Below are positions 60,801-64,000 of a stretch of DNA of 64,000 nt, one piece after another. How positions within the stretch are numbered: the first letter of the stretch is position 1; the number at the start of each line of letters is the position of its first letter. The notes under the pieces are model-generated. The model was given only the letters and a program-made list of their open reading frames with translations, did not search any database and was not told the origin of the DNA. This DNA is from CAZPDM01 sp964585305 (GTDB lineage: Bacteria > Planctomycetota > Uabimicrobiia > Uabimicrobiales > JABWCH01), in the NCBI GenBank assembly GCA_964585305.1, contig CAZPDM010000014.1:1-64000 (forward strand). The letters run 5' to 3'. Both the position numbers and the translations under genes were made by a program.

Positions 60801-61589
60801 AATAATATTGCTATTTCACAAAAAATTCCTCATGATAATATTCGCTATTCCTTTGAACTTTCAGATGGAACAACGTATTTTATCACAGGAAAATTTATAG
60901 ACCCTGATTATGATGACGATGAAGATTCAAGAAAAGATAAGATAAAATTTTATAAAAACGATAAGAAAGTAGATTTTCCTAAACATACCTACGATATTAT
61001 TGGACAAGGAAAAAATATTTATTATCTTGTCTTTGAAAAAGCTGATAGATCCAGCAAGAAATCATACTTCCTTAAATATGGGAAGGAATCAATTCCTTTA
61101 CCAAGTAAACTTTACTTTATTGACAATTTTACCGAAGATGAAAATGCAGACATTTTTTGTTATAGCGAAGATGAAAAAAAGGCATATCAAATTAGTATCA
61201 AAGAAAAAAATATTATCCACGAATATGATTTAGAAAAACTTGCGGAAGTCGCATATCCAGATAAAACTTGGATTGTTGCAACGCAAAAAGATGGATATTC
61301 TATTCTTATTTGGATACAAGGAGAAACCGAAATAAAATATAGTTGCTGGAAAGATATCATAAAAGATAATCAAGGAAAGATTATTTCTAAAGAAATAGAA
61401 CAAAACAAAATTACTTTAAATAAGCAATCTTCTAATTTTGGAACGTTTGCTCATATATATTTATCAAAAGAAGAGATCAAAAAGTCAAAAGTATTGACTA
61501 AAATTTCTGCTATTCTCTATTACACTACTTCTGTTGAAAGAACATTTGCTAAAGGAATAATTTATTGCCAATTTAATAATAAAGAATAG
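57819..61589 (+). CDS. Giant exported protein with ~30 tandem CxxH finger-like units
   Basis: 1256 residues with a signal peptide (FKFYIFIILIFVQSSFLCA). After ~135 residues, from about 155 to 945, there is an array in which C-x2-H occurs 30 times. The typical unit is C-x4-C, 7-20 residues, YC-x2-H-[ST], with the first Cys of the next unit directly after it (CEDHSCEVKNC, CDKHTCKMDGC). Units contain Lys, Glu and Tyr and vary in loop length. This CCCH pattern resembles plant and oomycete proteins with repeated C-x4-C-x-C-x2-H fingers, but no bacterial family comes to mind. The C-terminal ~310 residues have no fingers and look beta-rich, perhaps a propeller (YFITGKF, YYLVFEK, FCYSEDEKKAY). It could bind many Zn ions or be disulfide-linked outside the cell. 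It is on the same strand as, and next to, the VWA and ABC genes. Confidence 0.88.
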   Translation: MFAKADFKFYIFIILIFVQSSFLCAQPYQYNPNDEFSKEIFGNLEKEPIRIKEIFFKNSYIPITIEINNSLGIPDFAEGVKETFEDYIQRPVSLLSYGENFTYLKINENSSSNDYLKITIKIEQFDTTKYKIILQAQMQKNMPKQPADYNIYLNKCGSPDCSRLERFNGYCKQHRYSCSKDNCINRTSVFGGVCERHSQIATSSDKCEYIYSNNARCTKPVLLSYKFCSEHKCIYSGCPNVRKFDSDGFEPIRETSKLYCEEHRYSCKSCKNRIASPKSYCQKCLNNINSITCLHCRKPIKAVILDGEVKYGEYCIDHSCKLKGCLNKRLNYSIYCEEHLYPCANKRFCSNAEENRVAKNIDFCSSCQKTNTQTSFSNTTYCKFPGCNKNPKEGSLYCRDHSCIHCENARKYPSFYCGDHCCSVEGCSERRKDLNTGFYCIKHSCVKEGCYEFKYQNNYYCYEHYKNPAAENKLPSTPASTFNQTKCTFPNCSAYTPNKYCDKHSCKEENCQKSVKIYNKKDKKDEIILGKYCEDHSCEVKNCLNKKSSNSKYCETHGCTDENCPNLRKFYNKNNQQYIGRYCIAHSCNIEGCLQHKVAKGNYCDKHTCKMDGCYKLKKDKSDYCEEHSCKDPTCNEIVKSYMYNNQKYYTQYCDRHNCEVFGCLEPKGIGKYCTAHTCTISKCPNLKKLCTKDGKRYFSNYCEVHSCEVPLCPDIKKSNSKYCSNHTCDTISCFNPVKFLGNPQSKNCTNHSCLERKCPLSKKAGSEYCENHSCLLCGNPRKHEDGQYCEDHSCKVCLEQKQENSDYCLKHGCKICGKNKKDIRGDYCVEHSCKFCLEPRKQDRSEVGEYCIQHSCKSCLKEKKKSCEYCVDHSCAKETCPNPKKTGSAYCDKHTCQYGDCLNKAEFLDNGQKSENGKYCSKHQYKCSDKSNQCTHRLDRKFCSEHEGLLYMKEDFNKFYSFEQPIDNYIVSDDLKNIIFSSGKEKYAIDDKGNNIAISQKIPHDNIRYSFELSDGTTYFITGKFIDPDYDDDEDSRKDKIKFYKNDKKVDFPKHTYDIIGQGKNIYYLVFEKADRSSKKSYFLKYGKESIPLPSKLYFIDNFTEDENADIFCYSEDEKKAYQISIKEKNIIHEYDLEKLAEVAYPDKTWIVATQKDGYSILIWIQGETEIKYSCWKDIIKDNQGKIISKEIEQNKITLNKQSSNFGTFAHIYLSKEEIKKSKVLTKISAILYYTTSVERTFAKGIIYCQFNNKE

Positions 61590-61613
61590 TTAATTAGAAA
61601 CTTTAAATAAAAA

Positions 61614-61645
61614 GTAGATCATGTTTTTACATGATCTACGATTTT
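61614..61645 (+). terminator. Terminator-like hairpin after the CxxH-array gene
   Basis: GTAGATCATGT (61614-61624) and ACATGATCTAC (61629-61639) form a perfect 11-bp stem with loop TTTT, followed by GATTTTCC. The ABC fusion gene starts 24 nt later, so read-through or an internal promoter is needed for that gene. Confidence 0.75.
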
Positions 61646-61662
61646 CCTTAGAAGGGAGTTGT

Positions 61663-64000
61663 ATGGCTAACGTATCTTTGCAAGATAAAGGTAATACATT
61701 ATCACACTCTACTCATTTTTTTGGAAAATGTAAAAGAAATTGGCAACAAAATAGATTACTTTGGGTAATATCTATAATACTGATTTTCTTACTTTTGTTC
61801 ATTATTCAAGGAGAAAAATGGCTTACATTTTCTGATGAAGAAAATATAGGAGCGTTGGAAAAATGGAAATCTGAGCATAATATTGATAACGAAGAAAATC
61901 AAGATGATAGCAATAAAAATATCGATTTTAATGATGTTAATAATAAAGTTCCTCCAATAAGAATAATTATTATCGAATCCTGCAAAAATCTTAATGCCAC
62001 AATTGATATGACAATTACGACTTGTTTAGAGGCTTTATTTTTTGGTGTCATTCCATTTATTTTTATTACTTTATTATTTCCTATTTCATTATGTGAAAAA
62101 TTAGAAAGTTTTTTTGATAGAGTAGTTCGACGTACACCACCATTTTTAGTTTTATGCTTGCTTAGTGTACAATCTAAACTTTTGGAAAAAGAAGAATTTG
62201 CACATTTATTTTTTTGGGTAATTTTAGTTTATCTTTCCTCTGATTTTTTAACAGAGACAAACCGTCTTAGAAAATCTCAATTTGTAAGATTCTTCCAATC
62301 ATTTTACCAAGGGACTTTTTTACCTTCTCAATATAGTAATTTTTTGAAGCGATTAAAATATTATGCTCTTGATAAAATACGGCTTATATGGGTTTATATA
62401 TTACGTAATGGAAATTTTCATGTTATACTTTCTGCCTATTTTCGAAATTATATAATTTATTTGACAACCTTAGGTTTTTTAAAAATTGTTTATGTGGATC
62501 AGATTGGCAAGTATCTTATGCAGAATTATGCAACAATGATTGAGATACAAGCATTACAAACTCAACATATTTGGTCTGCTTCTTTTAAATTATTTATCCC
62601 TCTTATATTTCTCATTACATTTTTATTATTACTACAAACAGTTATTTATCTTTGGCAACGTCCCCCTATGATAAATAATCTTCCTATAGATGTTGAAGAA
62701 AGTTGCTTTGAAGTATTTTCCACCCATAAAACAAAAGAGCTGCCTTGCTTCAATGCCCTAGTTACTTTGCATTATCAGGATAATTTAAATCATACATTAA
62801 AAGAAATGAATGTTGTATTATATCCTAATGAAGTTAATGTTCTTTTTGGTGTAAGCGGCTGTGGAAAAACTTCTTTAGCTAGAGGAATTTTAGGTTATAC
62901 AGCACCATGTTTGGCTAGTACAAAAATTACTCCAAAAGAACAAAAATTATCAGAATATACAAGTGCTTTTGTAGCCCAAAAACCTTATGAAGGATTGAGT
63001 CAAGTCTTTGAAAATGAACTTGTCTTAGATCGTATTGCCAAAATTCGTTGGCCAGAAAATATCAATTGGAAAGAGTTCAACGAAAAAGTAAGATGGTGGG
63101 AATTTACAAGTTCCATTTCAACATTATTGCTAACTCCTATAGAAAATCTTTCTGGAGGAGAAAGACAAAAACTTCTATTTTTGTTTGTTGCTTTTCTTAA
63201 ACCTCAAATTATGGCATTAGATGAGCCAACGGCTTCTCTAGATCAACGCGCTCGTGCTAAAATTTTAGAATATCTAAATATGCTTCAAAAGCATGGAGAC
63301 ACTACAATTATTGCTATCTCTCACGATTATACTTTTATCAATGGACTTCTTGGTAAAGAAAATTTTTTCAAAGTTTCAACATTAAAAGAGTATATGAAAG
63401 AAAAACATATTATAGATGCTCAAAAAGATACTAATCGAATTGTCTTTGATATATCTGGAGTTGTTAAAAGAATAAGTTTGGATCGATTTATTTTTGAACA
63501 TGCAAAACTTCCTATGCCCTTACGTGGCGGACGTTGTTTTGTTTTAAAAGGCGCAAATGGTTCTGGAAAATCTACCTTATTTAATATAATTACAGGTTGG
63601 GAAACTTCAAAAATAGAAATGTTACAATTTTGTGGAATATCACTATCAGGACGAAAAATATTCCATTTATTTTCTACAGAGAAAAGTAAATATCAATTAT
63701 TACGTCGCTTCAATAGTACAATTATTTTACAAAATCAAGATTGCTTAAATCCAAAATTAACAATAGAAGAATCTTTGGCAGTTGAATCTGAAGATCACGC
63801 AGCGAAATGTTTGTTAAATGATGATAAATTTAAGCAATTAAAAAACACAATACAAGAACACCGACAAAAATTACTTTCTATTTTAGGACTTGAACATACT
63901 GTTTCTCATACTGCTAACGCGATATCTGTTGGACAGCAAAAAAGATTGAATCTCTTGAGAAGTTTACTCAAATACCATTATAATCGGGAATTGCTACGAT
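61663..64000 (+). CDS. Fused ABC transporter: permease-like region plus two ATPase domains, cut by window edge
   Basis: The frame is open from ATG 61663 (GAAGGGAG upstream) to the right edge, 779 codons, with no stop. Residues 1-340 are membrane-like: helices near 38-57, 126-148, 160-205 and 255-345, with a Glu/Asp/Asn-rich loop between the first two. NBD1: Walker A GVSGCGKTS at 396-404, signature NLSGGERQK near 495, Walker B ALDEPTASLD near 518-527, switch His in ISHDYTF. NBD2: Walker A GANGSGKST at 630-638, signature SVGQQKR near 755, and it continues past the edge. OppC, OppD and OppF are normally three separate proteins; here the order permease-NBD-NBD is in one chain. It would complete the importer begun by the genes at 51291 and 54970. 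Confidence 0.85.
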   Translation, partial: MANVSLQDKGNTLSHSTHFFGKCKRNWQQNRLLWVISIILIFLLLFIIQGEKWLTFSDEENIGALEKWKSEHNIDNEENQDDSNKNIDFNDVNNKVPPIRIIIIESCKNLNATIDMTITTCLEALFFGVIPFIFITLLFPISLCEKLESFFDRVVRRTPPFLVLCLLSVQSKLLEKEEFAHLFFWVILVYLSSDFLTETNRLRKSQFVRFFQSFYQGTFLPSQYSNFLKRLKYYALDKIRLIWVYILRNGNFHVILSAYFRNYIIYLTTLGFLKIVYVDQIGKYLMQNYATMIEIQALQTQHIWSASFKLFIPLIFLITFLLLLQTVIYLWQRPPMINNLPIDVEESCFEVFSTHKTKELPCFNALVTLHYQDNLNHTLKEMNVVLYPNEVNVLFGVSGCGKTSLARGILGYTAPCLASTKITPKEQKLSEYTSAFVAQKPYEGLSQVFENELVLDRIAKIRWPENINWKEFNEKVRWWEFTSSISTLLLTPIENLSGGERQKLLFLFVAFLKPQIMALDEPTASLDQRARAKILEYLNMLQKHGDTTIIAISHDYTFINGLLGKENFFKVSTLKEYMKEKHIIDAQKDTNRIVFDISGVVKRISLDRFIFEHAKLPMPLRGGRCFVLKGANGSGKSTLFNIITGWETSKIEMLQFCGISLSGRKIFHLFSTEKSKYQLLRRFNSTIILQNQDCLNPKLTIEESLAVESEDHAAKCLLNDDKFKQLKNTIQEHRQKLLSILGLEHTVSHTANAISVGQQKRLNLLRSLLKYHYNRELLR

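Noticed and set aside
57819..61589. CRISPR-like or DNA-level tandem array in the CxxH gene
   Set aside because: The repetition is at protein level; nucleotide spacing and sequence vary too much for a CRISPR or exact tandem DNA repeat.

Overview
The window is AT-rich DNA from a Gram-negative-type bacterium that looks like a member of the Planctomycetota or the wider PVC group. The clues are a cysteine-rich repeat lipoprotein whose C-terminus resembles chlamydial OmcB, several very large Hanks-type kinase or pseudokinase proteins fused to WD40, TPR or fibronectin-like repeats, a PEP-CTERM-type sorting signal, and small zinc-ribbon proteins of a kind common in planctomycetes. This placement is inference from gene content. 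I saw no rRNA, tRNA or CRISPR array. About 37 genes are supported, two of them cut by the window edges. Many intergenic gaps carry a perfect hairpin.

Layout. 1-2713: a membrane-anchored coiled-coil protein (minus strand, cut at the left edge) diverges from a PilT-like ATPase. 2779-10141 (minus): OmcB-like protein, folE, and a pseudokinase with fibronectin-like repeats. 10157-10680 is a regulatory and repeat-containing gap. 10681-14106: ferritin-like protein, Rrf2 regulator, small membrane protein, and a zinc-ribbon/M48 protease fusion. 14196-17483: EpmB-type radical-SAM enzyme and a SpoIIE-type phosphatase. 17565-22336: a GldG-like exported protein with an ABC-2 ATPase and permease. 22382-28738: mevalonate kinase, then an active Ser/Thr kinase followed by ExbB-like and ExbD-like genes and a zinc-ribbon protein. 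28894-38865: small lipoprotein, aminotransferase, pseudokinase with sixteen WD40 repeats, DUF350 protein, unknown membrane protein, ADP-ribosylglycohydrolase. 38991-47900: central metabolism, namely a three-subunit transcarboxylase (12S, 5S, 1.3S order), a CstA-family transporter and MetH. 47995-64000: an accessory, secretion-oriented region.

The most unusual part is 47995-64000. It holds an exported protein made of three cysteine-rich units, a PEP-CTERM protein, an oligopeptide-type ABC importer whose parts are scattered (solute-binding protein 51291, OppB-like permease 54970, and a permease-like region fused to two ATPase domains at 61663), two related von Willebrand A proteins (one with a degenerate metal site) and a 1256-residue exported protein with 30 C-x2-H motifs in tandem CCCH finger-like units. 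All lie on one strand, interleaved, so they may form one envelope-associated uptake or sensing system. I know of no description of such a system, but novelty can only be settled by database search.

A second recurring element is a roughly 110-180 bp palindromic intergenic repeat with GTCAACTA-type ends, present three times (10481, 37546, 55916), which behaves like a MITE. Several reading frames extend upstream into terminator hairpins or into this repeat; in those cases I chose the internal start with a Shine-Dalgarno sequence.
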